NCBI RefSeq assembly: GCF_022808865.1
Contig: NZ_JAKZLB010000003.1
Span: 253,875-317,874, forward strand
From: Geothrix oryzisoli
GTDB lineage: Bacteria; Acidobacteriota; Holophagae; Holophagales; Holophagaceae
Length of the DNA stretch: 64,000 nucleotides
Direction of reading: 5' to 3'
This document shows, one piece after another, positions 57,012 to 64,000 of this stretch. Numbering within the stretch: the first letter of the stretch is position 1; each line of letters begins with the position of its first letter. The position numbers were made by a program, and so were the translations under genes. The notes beneath the pieces were generated by a model. That model was not told the origin of the DNA. It worked only from the letters and a program-made list of their open reading frames with translations, and made no database searches.

Positions 57012-58829
57012 TCAGGGTTTTCGAGGCTTGGGCTTGCCCGTGCGGGGGGCTGGTTTCCGGGCCGGGCGCTCACCCGGGCCTTCGCGGCGCGGACCCGTGG
57101 GGCGGCCGGCGGCACTGTAGGTGCGGGGCGCGCCTTCGTCTCGTCGTGACCCGGCCGGACGGCCCGCGGGTCCAGAGGCGCGGCGGGGTCGCTCGTCGCT
57201 GTCCGGGCGGGACCGGGCGGGGCGATCGCCGGGGGTGAAGGGCTTGCGGGGCCGGGCCTCGCCGTCCTCGCGGCGCGGGCGGGCGGGGCGCTCGGTGGAA
57301 CCGAAGGTGCGGCGGGGGCGCTCGTCGCTGTCCGGGCGGGGCCGGGCGGGGCGGTCCCCGGGGGTGAAAGACTTGCGGGGCCGGGCCTCGCCATCCTCGC
57401 GGCGCGGACGGGCGGGGCGCTCGGTGGAACCGAAGGTGCGGCGGGGGCGCTCATCGCTGTCCAGGCGGGGTCGCGCGGGGCGGTCGCCGGGGGTGAAAGA
57501 CTTGCGGGGACGCTCATCGCCGTCCTCGCGGCGGGGTCGAGCCGGACGCTCACCAGGGGTGAAGGGCCGGTGGGGGCGTTCGTCACCATCCTCGCGGCGC
57601 GGACGGGCGGGGCGCTCGGGGGAACCGAAGGCGCGGCGGGGGCGCTCGTCGCTGTCCGGGCGGGGCCGGGCCGGGCGCTCGCCGGGGGTGAAGGGACGCC
57701 GGGGCCGCTCGTCGCCATTCACGGGGCGGGGCCGGGGCGTGCGGGCGGGGGCCGAGCGTTCGTCGCGGTCATCGAAGCGCTTGGCCCGGGCCACACGCTT
57801 GAGCTTGTGATCGCGGGTTTCCGTCGGCTGATAGATCCCCTCCTCGCCCTTCACGCCCGTGACGGCGCGGTGGATGCGGGCCTGGTTGCGCAGGGCCTTG
57901 AGGGCCGCCTCCATGTCCGCGGGCATGGGAGCGGTCACCGTGACCTGCTCCTCGGTGACCGGGTGCTTGAAGCCGAGCAGCTCGGCGTGCAGGGCCTGAC
58001 GATCCAGCAGCGGGCTTTCGGTGCCGTAGACCTGGTCGCCCAGCAGGGGGAAGCCTCGGTCGGCGAACTGCACGCGGATCTGGTTGCGGCGGCCCGTCTC
58101 CAGGCGCACTTCCACCACGGTGTGGCCGGGCAGGCGCTCGATGACGCGGTAGTGGGTCACGGCCTCCTTGGCGCCGGCGGGCATGCGCTTGCCGCCACCG
58201 GGGCCCTTGCGGACCTTGGCCACGGACATCTTCAGGGACTTGGCGTGCTCGATGAGATGGCCCGCGAGGGTGCCGCTGTTCTCGGGCAGCTCACCCACGA
58301 GGACGGCGAAGTAGACGCGCTGGAGGCGGTGCAGCTCGAAGTGCTTCTTGAGGCCGTGCAGGGCCTCCGGGGTCTTGGCGAAGACCAGCACGCCGCTGGT
58401 GAAGCGGTCCAGGCGGTGGACGATGAAGAGGTTGAAGCGCTTGAAGCCGCGGCGGCGGTAGGACTCGGTGATGGCTTCGGCCAGGCTGGGCTCACCACCC
58501 TGCTCAGCGGGCACGGTCAGCAGGCCCGCGGGCTTGAAGACGAAGAGCAGGTGGTTGTCCTCCCAGAGGGTCTCGAAGGGGCCCGACTGCAGCTTCTTGG
58601 TCGGCGGCATCACGTCATAGGTGCGCTCAGGGTCGAAGGCCACCTTCACGGTGTCTCCGGCATTCAGGCGCAGGCCATGCTTCTCCGCGGTCTCGCCGTT
58701 CACCGTGACGCAGCGGCCGTCGATGAAGCCCTTGGCCTGCCGGTGGCTGATGACCATCACCTTGTGCAGTTCCGAGGCCAGGGCCATGCCCTCGTGCTCA
58801 GCCTGCCATTCCCGTTCGATGCGTGCCAT
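57012..58829 (-). CDS. RluA-family pseudouridine synthase with long arginine-rich repetitive tail
   Basis: A 605-residue enzyme that isomerises uridine in rRNA or tRNA. The start MARIEREWQ has GGAGGG seven bases upstream. An S4 RNA-binding domain (about 15-75) is followed by the catalytic domain with HRLDRFTSG, the Asp being D141, plus RVYFAVLVGELPE and LLGDQVYG. From about residue 355 the protein is a disordered tail of about 250 residues, made of roughly nine 21-22 residue units, alternating DERPRR-FGS-ERPARPRRED and GDERPRK-FTPGDRPARPRPDS types. RluA proteins are normally about 300-330 residues, so the tail doubles the length. It may bind RNA or nucleic acid partners. Confidence 0.92.
   Translation of the reverse strand: MARIEREWQAEHEGMALASELHKVMVISHRQAKGFIDGRCVTVNGETAEKHGLRLNAGDTVKVAFDPERTYDVMPPTKKLQSGPFETLWEDNHLLFVFKPAGLLTVPAEQGGEPSLAEAITESYRRRGFKRFNLFIVHRLDRFTSGVLVFAKTPEALHGLKKHFELHRLQRVYFAVLVGELPENSGTLAGHLIEHAKSLKMSVAKVRKGPGGGKRMPAGAKEAVTHYRVIERLPGHTVVEVRLETGRRNQIRVQFADRGFPLLGDQVYGTESPLLDRQALHAELLGFKHPVTEEQVTVTAPMPADMEAALKALRNQARIHRAVTGVKGEEGIYQPTETRDHKLKRVARAKRFDDRDERSAPARTPRPRPVNGDERPRRPFTPGERPARPRPDSDERPRRAFGSPERPARPRREDGDERPHRPFTPGERPARPRREDGDERPRKSFTPGDRPARPRLDSDERPRRTFGSTERPARPRREDGEARPRKSFTPGDRPARPRPDSDERPRRTFGSTERPARPRREDGEARPRKPFTPGDRPARSRPDSDERPRRASGPAGRPAGSRRDEGAPRTYSAAGRPTGPRREGPGERPARKPAPRTGKPKPRKP
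57165..57720. repeat. tandem coding repeat in the pseudouridine synthase tail
   Basis: About nine imperfect 63-66 bp units encoding alternating Arg/Pro-rich blocks. The units pair into a higher-order dimer repeat, and some neighbouring dimers are almost identical, which points to recent unequal crossover or slippage. Confidence 0.85.
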
Positions 58830-58912
58830 GGCAACGCCCTCCGTCATCGCCCCGCGTCACTGATCAACGCCGAGCGGACATCCAGCAGACCATGAAAGGC
58901 TTCTCCCACCTA

Positions 58913-58950
58913 GCAAAATGGGGGAGCGGCACGCCGCTCCCCCATTTTGC
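58913..58950 (-). terminator. strong hairpin terminator after the M16 peptidase gene
   Basis: A perfect 17-bp inverted repeat (GCAAAATGGGGGAGCGG, loop CACG, and its complement) lies 14 bases after the M16 stop. On each strand the descending arm contains TTTT, so it may act in both directions, but the only gene ending here is on the minus strand. Confidence 0.75.
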
Positions 58951-58964
58951 CGGCACGAGAAAGG

Positions 58965-61769
58965 CTATTTCTTGGCGAAATCCCCCGCCTTCACGATGAC
59001 GAACTTCGCGGGATCCAGATACTGGCGCAGGGCGGCGTTGACCTCGTCCAGTTTCAGGGCCTTGACCTTGGCCTCCAGCTCCGCCTCGAAGCGCACGGAG
59101 CGGCCGAGGTAGAGGGCGCTGCTCAGCCAGCCGGCGATGGCGCGGTCCTCCTGGCGCTGGGCCTCCTCGCCCTGGAGCCAGGTCTTTTGGGCGAAGGCCA
59201 GCTCCTCTTGGGTGAAGCCGTCCTTCAGGGCCTTCTGGAGTTCCTCCTGGAAGGCGGCCTCCAGCTTTGCGGCGTTCTGGGGCGCGTAGATGGCGTAGCC
59301 CTGCCAGGAGGCGAGGGGATCCTGGCTGCTCACGTTGACGAAGGAGCCGGCGCCGTAGCTGAAGCCCTCCTTCTGCCGCAGGCGGTCCGCGATGCGGCTC
59401 TTGAGGGCGCCGCCGCCGAGGATCTGGTTGGCCATGAGGAAGGCCGGATAGCCGGGATCCGTGTCCTTCATGGCCCAGCGTTCCGCCGCGATGAAGATGG
59501 CCATCTGCTTGTCGGGTGTCTCGAGGACCTTGGACTGGCCGGGAACCGCCTTCAGGCGGGCGGGGATGCGCTCGTAGGGTGCCGCAGAGACCCAGCCACC
59601 GAACAGCCCCGTCACGAGCGCCTGCAGTTCCTTGGCGTCGAAGTCGCCCGAGGCGGCGAAGGTCGCATGGTCCGCGCCGTAGAAGGCGGCATGGAAGGCT
59701 CTGAGCTCCTCGGCCTTGGCGGCCTTCAGGTCCTGGATCCGGGTCTCGGGGGAGCGGTAGGCCGAGGGATGGCCGGCCGGGTAGGCATCGAAGGTCTGGC
59801 CCAGGAACTCCATGGCCTTGGCCTGGGGCTCCTGGCGCTGGGACTCGATGCCGGTGGTCTGCTGTTTCACGAGGGTCTCGAGTTCCGACGCCGGGAAGGC
59901 CGGCTCGCGCAGCACTTCGGCCACCAGCTTCAACGTGGCGGCGAGGTTCTCCCGGGGAACGGTGAACCGGGCCTGGGCAGAGGTGGCGCCCCCCGTGACC
60001 ATGACGTCCGCCTTCAGCCGGTCGAAGGCATCGGCGAGTTCCTGGCGCGAGTGCTTGAGGGTGCCGCGCAGGAGCATGGCGCCCGTGAGTTCCGGTGTGG
60101 CCCGCCGGTCGCGCAGGGAGGCCTCCTGGCCGAAGCGCAGGGTGAGCTGGACGGAGGCCATGCTGCCCTTGGTCTTCCGGGAGAGCAGGGCCCCCTTCAG
60201 GCCGTTGGGAGCCGTGAAGCGCACGGTGCGCAGGTCCACGTTGGCGGGGCTGGCGTCGAAGGCCTCGCCCTGGGCGATGGTCTGCTTGCCCGTGTAGGCC
60301 TTCACGTCCGCCGCCACGTCGGGCACGCCCGGCACGATGGTCCGGTCCGGCTTCTCCGTGGGGAGGTACTCCCCGAGGGTGCGGTTGCTGGGCTTGAAAT
60401 ACCCCACGGCCGCCGCCTGGACCTGCTCGAGGCTGGCGTCCATGGTGCGGTCGCGATCCAGGAACCACTCCCGCCAGTCGCCGGCCGCCATGGCTTCGCT
60501 GAGGCTGATGGCCATGGTCTTGGTGTCGGACAGGGCTTGGTCGATGCCCTTCTGGACCTGCGCCTTGGCGCGGTCGAGTTCGGCCTGGGTGATGGGCTTG
60601 TCCTTCAGGCCCTCCACTTCGTGCAGGAGGATCTCCTTCGCCTTCTCAACCTCCCCATCCTTCGGCAACATCACGCCGAACATCTGGAGGCCGGGCTCGT
60701 AGGTGGTGAAAGAGAACGGGAAGATCTGGGCGGCCAGCTTGGGCTCCACCAGGGCCTTGTAGAGGCGCCCGCCGGGCGCGTCGGTGAGGATCGCCGTCAC
60801 CAGGTCCGTGGCGCTGCGGTCCGCCCGGGCCGAGGGGGCGACGTGGTAGCCGACGATCAGGAGGGGGGCGCCCCCCACGCGCCGGACGGTGACGAGCCGC
60901 TCGCCGTCCTGGGTGGGCTCCACGGTGTAGGTGGGTTCCAGGACGCGGGCCGGCTTGGGAATGCGCCCAAAGGTCTCGTTGATGAAGGTCAGGGTCTTCG
61001 GCCCGTCGAACTGCCCCGCCACCACCAGGACGGCGTTGTCCGGCTGGTAGTAGGTCCGGTAGAAGGCCCGCAGGTGGTCCACGTTCACGTGCTCGATGTC
61101 GCTGCGGGCGCCAATGACCGGCTTGCCGTAGTTGTGCCAGTCGAAGGCCACCGACAGCACCCGGAGGCCCGTGACGCCGATGGGGCTGTTCTCGTTCTGT
61201 TCGAATTCATTGCGGACGACGGTCATTTCCCCGCTCTTGCCGTCCTTGCCCCACAGCGTCTCGGCGGTGAAGGTGCAGTTCAGCATCCGGTCCGCCTCCA
61301 GGGCCAGGGCCTTCTGCAGGTTCTCTTCGGAGGCCGGGAAGGAGACGTAGTAGTTCGTGCGGTCGAAGTTGGTGGTGCCGTTGGCGTCGCCACCCAGCTC
61401 GTTGAGGATCTTCCAGGTGTCCGGGCGATCCTTCGTGCCCTTGAAGAGCATGTGCTCCAGCAGGTGGGCCATGCCCGTCTCGCCGTAGTGCTCCATCCGG
61501 CTGCCGACCAAGTAGGTGATGTTGGTGGTGATGGTGGGCTTGCTTGCGTCGGGGTAGAGCAGCACCCGCAGGCCGTTGGCCAGGCGGTACTCGGTGATGC
61601 CCTCCACCGTCGTCACCTGGACGGGAGCCACCAGCGGAGCGCCTTGGGTCGCCTTCCCCTGGGCGCCTACCTTGCCTGGGGGCGTGGCCTGCCTGGGGGC
61701 GTCTCCCGCCACCAGCGTGAAGGCCAGGGCCCCCACGAGGGGCAGCATGGCTCGACGGGAGAGAGACAT
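58965..61769 (-). CDS. exported M16-family zinc metallopeptidase, two-domain
   Basis: A 934-residue pitrilysin-like peptidase. The N-terminus MSLSRRAMLPLVGALAFTLVAG is a signal peptide. The first M16 domain has the inverted zinc motif HLLEH (residues 102-106) and a downstream Glu in VVRNEFEQNEN. The second domain (from about 480) has the same fold but no HxxEH, so it is probably the inactive partner. This one-chain arrangement is usual for bacterial periplasmic M16B/pqqL-like proteins. It probably degrades peptides in the periplasm. Confidence 0.93.
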   Translation of the reverse strand: MSLSRRAMLPLVGALAFTLVAGDAPRQATPPGKVGAQGKATQGAPLVAPVQVTTVEGITEYRLANGLRVLLYPDASKPTITTNITYLVGSRMEHYGETGMAHLLEHMLFKGTKDRPDTWKILNELGGDANGTTNFDRTNYYVSFPASEENLQKALALEADRMLNCTFTAETLWGKDGKSGEMTVVRNEFEQNENSPIGVTGLRVLSVAFDWHNYGKPVIGARSDIEHVNVDHLRAFYRTYYQPDNAVLVVAGQFDGPKTLTFINETFGRIPKPARVLEPTYTVEPTQDGERLVTVRRVGGAPLLIVGYHVAPSARADRSATDLVTAILTDAPGGRLYKALVEPKLAAQIFPFSFTTYEPGLQMFGVMLPKDGEVEKAKEILLHEVEGLKDKPITQAELDRAKAQVQKGIDQALSDTKTMAISLSEAMAAGDWREWFLDRDRTMDASLEQVQAAAVGYFKPSNRTLGEYLPTEKPDRTIVPGVPDVAADVKAYTGKQTIAQGEAFDASPANVDLRTVRFTAPNGLKGALLSRKTKGSMASVQLTLRFGQEASLRDRRATPELTGAMLLRGTLKHSRQELADAFDRLKADVMVTGGATSAQARFTVPRENLAATLKLVAEVLREPAFPASELETLVKQQTTGIESQRQEPQAKAMEFLGQTFDAYPAGHPSAYRSPETRIQDLKAAKAEELRAFHAAFYGADHATFAASGDFDAKELQALVTGLFGGWVSAAPYERIPARLKAVPGQSKVLETPDKQMAIFIAAERWAMKDTDPGYPAFLMANQILGGGALKSRIADRLRQKEGFSYGAGSFVNVSSQDPLASWQGYAIYAPQNAAKLEAAFQEELQKALKDGFTQEELAFAQKTWLQGEEAQRQEDRAIAGWLSSALYLGRSVRFEAELEAKVKALKLDEVNAALRQYLDPAKFVIVKAGDFAKK

Positions 61770-61991
61770 AGGACCTCCAGGTTATGAAAGATTCCGCGTG
61801 GGAAGCCCTCAGCATACGCGGCAGGCGGAGGGCGGTTTGTTAAGAGATGTTAAGTCTTGGCTCAATGGCGTTTGAAGTCATTTGATCTCAGCCGGGAATC
61901 CAAGGATGGTGGGAAGGACATTCCCGAGAAAGACCTCGTGTATGACCCTGCCTGGGCTCATCCCCGGGGCGTGCCCGCCGATGAGGCCACC

Positions 61992-63344
61992 ATGCGCGTT
62001 CCTCCCGCTCTCGCGACCATCCTGCTGGCAGGCGGATCTCTGCTTGCCCAGAGCGCCCTCGGGCAGCTGGAGTCCATGACGGGGCAGAAGGTCCAGCGCT
62101 TCCAGGGATCCAGCGCCTACCGGAAACAGATCACGCGGCCCGTGCCCAGCCGCACGACGACGAAGGTTCCGCGGATCACGCCCGATCAGCGCGCCGCGGG
62201 CCTGCTGGCGGGAGTCTTCGGCGGCATGCTCTCCCAGGCCCTCCAATCGGGCCCACGGTCCGGCGTCGGCACCGCCCTCCACGACGACCAGCAGGCCCAG
62301 TTGGAGGCCCGGCTCGCCCAGCAGCGCCAGGACGCCATAGCCCGGGACCAGCAGGCGCTCCATGCCTGGGCCCAGGACTATTCCTCGCAGCTGAACCGGC
62401 AGCTCCTGGCCCAGCGGGGCGGCAGCCTAGAGAGCCAGGCCGCTGCCCAGTCGGCCCTGTGGGACGGGGGCGCGCGGCCAGCGGGCGTCGACCCTCTGGC
62501 CGTGGACCTGAGCGATGCGCGGGCCCTCACGCCCGGCAACCTGAAGGAGCTTCCGGCGCCGAAGCCGGTCACGGCCGACGAAGTGCTTGCGCGCCGGGCC
62601 GAAGCCCAGGCCCGCCTCCAGCGGATGATGGTGGAGAACGGCGATCTGAAGGTCCTGGGCCAGCGCTTCTATGAGCTGGAAGACGAGCTGGCCCGCCTGA
62701 AAGAGGAGGCCGCGCGGCTGGGCTCCGACGGCCGCCAGTTGATGCGGGAGCATGAGGCCTGGGGCGCCCAGGTGGACCGGGCCGTGCAGAACTCCCTGGA
62801 GCGTGGCGCCAGCCTGCTCACCGGCACCATCATCCCCGACGGGACCGCGGACGGCCTCAAGACCCTCCGGAAAAACCCCAAGGTCTGGAACGGCACTCTG
62901 GAGGCCCTTTCCGGCGTGAACGACTTCACAGACTTCGTGACGGAGCGCGCGGACCGCGCCATGGCGGCTCGCGATGCCGTGGACTGGGCCCGGGCCAAGC
63001 AGTCGCTCTTCCAGAATGTCGACTACCTCGCCTCCAACCTGTCGCAGGTCAGCAAGGCCTGGAAGCCCCTCAGCACGCAGTGGGAGCTGGGCAAGAACAT
63101 CGTGGGCTCGGGGCTGGACGTGGCGCAGGAGCTGGATGCCTGGGGGAACCTGAAGGGCGCCGCCGGCGACCAGGCCCTCCTGAGCCAGAAGCAGAAGGCC
63201 CTGATGGGGAAGCTGACCGCCCTGGCGGGGCAGCTCCAGGCCTCCCGCACCACCATCGCGGGACGGCTCGGCGTGCGCCCCGAGGACCTCATCCCCGCAC
63301 AGGTCCAGCCCAAGGGGCTGGGCAGCGCCGTGCCCCGTCTCTGA
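61992..63344 (+). CDS. exported coiled-coil protein, function unknown
   Basis: A 450-residue protein with a signal peptide MRVPPALATILLAGGSLLAQ. The start is set by GAGG five bases before the ATG; the frame is open upstream but without a good start. The mature part is rich in Gln, Ala and charged residues, with long predicted helices (RLAQQRQDAIARDQQALHAW; ELEDELARLKEEAARLGS) suited to coiled coils. A mid-region GGMLSQALQSG is hydrophobic. No family is recognised. It is followed 20 bases on by a TPR protein gene, so the two may act together. Confidence 0.7.
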   Translation: MRVPPALATILLAGGSLLAQSALGQLESMTGQKVQRFQGSSAYRKQITRPVPSRTTTKVPRITPDQRAAGLLAGVFGGMLSQALQSGPRSGVGTALHDDQQAQLEARLAQQRQDAIARDQQALHAWAQDYSSQLNRQLLAQRGGSLESQAAAQSALWDGGARPAGVDPLAVDLSDARALTPGNLKELPAPKPVTADEVLARRAEAQARLQRMMVENGDLKVLGQRFYELEDELARLKEEAARLGSDGRQLMREHEAWGAQVDRAVQNSLERGASLLTGTIIPDGTADGLKTLRKNPKVWNGTLEALSGVNDFTDFVTERADRAMAARDAVDWARAKQSLFQNVDYLASNLSQVSKAWKPLSTQWELGKNIVGSGLDVAQELDAWGNLKGAAGDQALLSQKQKALMGKLTALAGQLQASRTTIAGRLGVRPEDLIPAQVQPKGLGSAVPRL

Positions 63345-63364
63345 TGTCCCTTCCTGGAGCCGCC

Positions 63365-64000
63365 ATGTGTCTGTTGCCCCTCCTCCTGCTCGCCGGTACC
63401 GGCCTGGCCGCGTCCGCTCAGTCCCCTGCTCCGGCCCCAGCTCAGGCACCGGCCCAGGGGCCCCTTCCGTCGGCGGCGGGGACCTTCGAGGATGCGCGCC
63501 GCCACCTGGTGCGGGGCGCCGCCGCCATCGAGATGGCCAAGGCTGATTCGGACCTGGCCCTGGCCGCGGACGAATTCAAGAGGGCCACGGAGATCGCTCC
63601 CGAATGGGCCTTCGCGTGGATGAACCTGGGCCAGGTGCAGGCGCGCCTGGGCCGCCTGCCGGAGGCCATGGCCAGCTACAAGCGCTACCTGGCTCTGGCC
63701 CCCAACGACAAGGACGCGGCCCGCATCGGGGACGAACTCATCAAGCTCGAATTCCGGATGGAGCAGACGGCGCGGATCCAGAGCCGCGCTGGCGTCTGGC
63801 TGGGCAGCGGCCGCGGCTGGTGGACGGCCACCGCCGAGGGCAACCGCCTGGTGCTGAAGTGCGCCAACGAGTTGATGTCCTCGACGGAACTGGACGCCAA
63901 CACCTTCTGGACGGACACCCCCAAGCCTCCCCAGCGGGAATTCCAGCTGGAACTCCAGGGGACGAAGGTGACGGGCAGCAGCAGCCGGAGCGAGGTGATC
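63365..64000 (+). CDS. exported TPR-repeat protein (3' truncated by the window)
   Basis: Starts MCLLPLLLLAGTGLAASAQS, a signal peptide, and continues in frame to the right edge. Residues 40-115 hold one and a half to two tetratricopeptide units (ADEFKRATEIAPEWAFAWMNLG; LGRLPEAMASYKRYLALAPND). The remainder, with LKCANELMSSTELDANTFW and a beta-rich pattern, belongs to no family I recognise. Likely co-transcribed with the preceding exported protein. Confidence 0.75.
   Translation, partial: MCLLPLLLLAGTGLAASAQSPAPAPAQAPAQGPLPSAAGTFEDARRHLVRGAAAIEMAKADSDLALAADEFKRATEIAPEWAFAWMNLGQVQARLGRLPEAMASYKRYLALAPNDKDAARIGDELIKLEFRMEQTARIQSRAGVWLGSGRGWWTATAEGNRLVLKCANELMSSTELDANTFWTDTPKPPQREFQLELQGTKVTGSSSRSEVI

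Noticed and set aside
58947-61787. A 946-codon plus-strand frame opposite the M16 peptidase
   Set aside because: Antisense to an intact zinc peptidase with signal peptide; no recognisable domain or ribosome binding site.

Overview
The window is a GC-rich bacterial chromosome segment with densely packed genes, many ATGA stop-start overlaps, and frequent GTG or TTG starts. An actABCDEF alternative complex III cluster runs directly into a caa3-type oxidase cluster with no cytochrome bc1. Together with an aat-clpS-clpA cluster, FtsQAZ, Lol-type lipoprotein export and Lnt, this indicates a didermic aerobe. I infer an Acidobacteriota member of the Holophagae type (Geothrix- or Holophaga-like). No rRNA or tRNA gene is in the window to prove it.

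Layout. 1-4.2 kb: the end of a Wzc-type capsule tyrosine kinase faces a large NTPase/TPR protein. 4.3-18.3 kb: one minus-strand respiratory operon, actA - 62-aa ORF - actB - actC - actDE fusion - actF - cytochrome c - SCO - coxA - coxC - subunit IV - coxB - ctaB. It should move electrons from quinol to oxygen and make its own heme A precursor. 18.4-21.8 kb: rRNA methyltransferase, lnt, GNAT and maf. 21.9-28.8 kb: an OPT transporter, then a PqqD-like gene with clpS, clpA and aat (bacterial N-degron pathway), facing a membrane metallophosphoesterase. 28.8-35.8 kb: a division cluster, ftsQ-ftsA-ftsZ and murB, split by an opposite-strand block. That block holds an ECF42-like sigma factor, its DGPF partner, a stray murB tail and a low-GC DHFR-like gene. 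35.8-43.6 kb: a TetR/SDR divergon, a metallo-beta-lactamase-fold protein, an NAD-binding protein, ogt, ruvX, a beta-hydroxyacid dehydrogenase and a hybrid histidine kinase. 43.6-48.8 kb: LolD and LolC/E, HflX, a DUF4149 protein, a lone pseudopilin and 4-hydroxyphenylpyruvate dioxygenase. 49.0-54.1 kb: the rimP-nusA-infB operon with a leader that looks like an attenuator. 54.4-64.0 kb: folD, a FabG-like reductase, pterin-carbinolamine dehydratase, a small lipoprotein, a RluA pseudouridine synthase with a repetitive arginine-rich tail, an M16 peptidase, an unknown exported coiled-coil protein and a truncated TPR protein.

The most unusual items are the interrupted division cluster with its duplicated murB tail and a possible attC-like boundary, the rimP leader with competing hairpins, 77-bp tandem repeats after coxB, a 28-bp inverted repeat made of short iterated units, a divergent promoter pair sharing one palindromic -10 box, and a NTPase/TPR protein whose P-loop has lost its Ser/Thr. 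No CRISPR array, insertion sequence or tRNA was recognised. Very long open frames opposite actB, infB-nusA and the M16 gene are treated as high-GC antisense artefacts.
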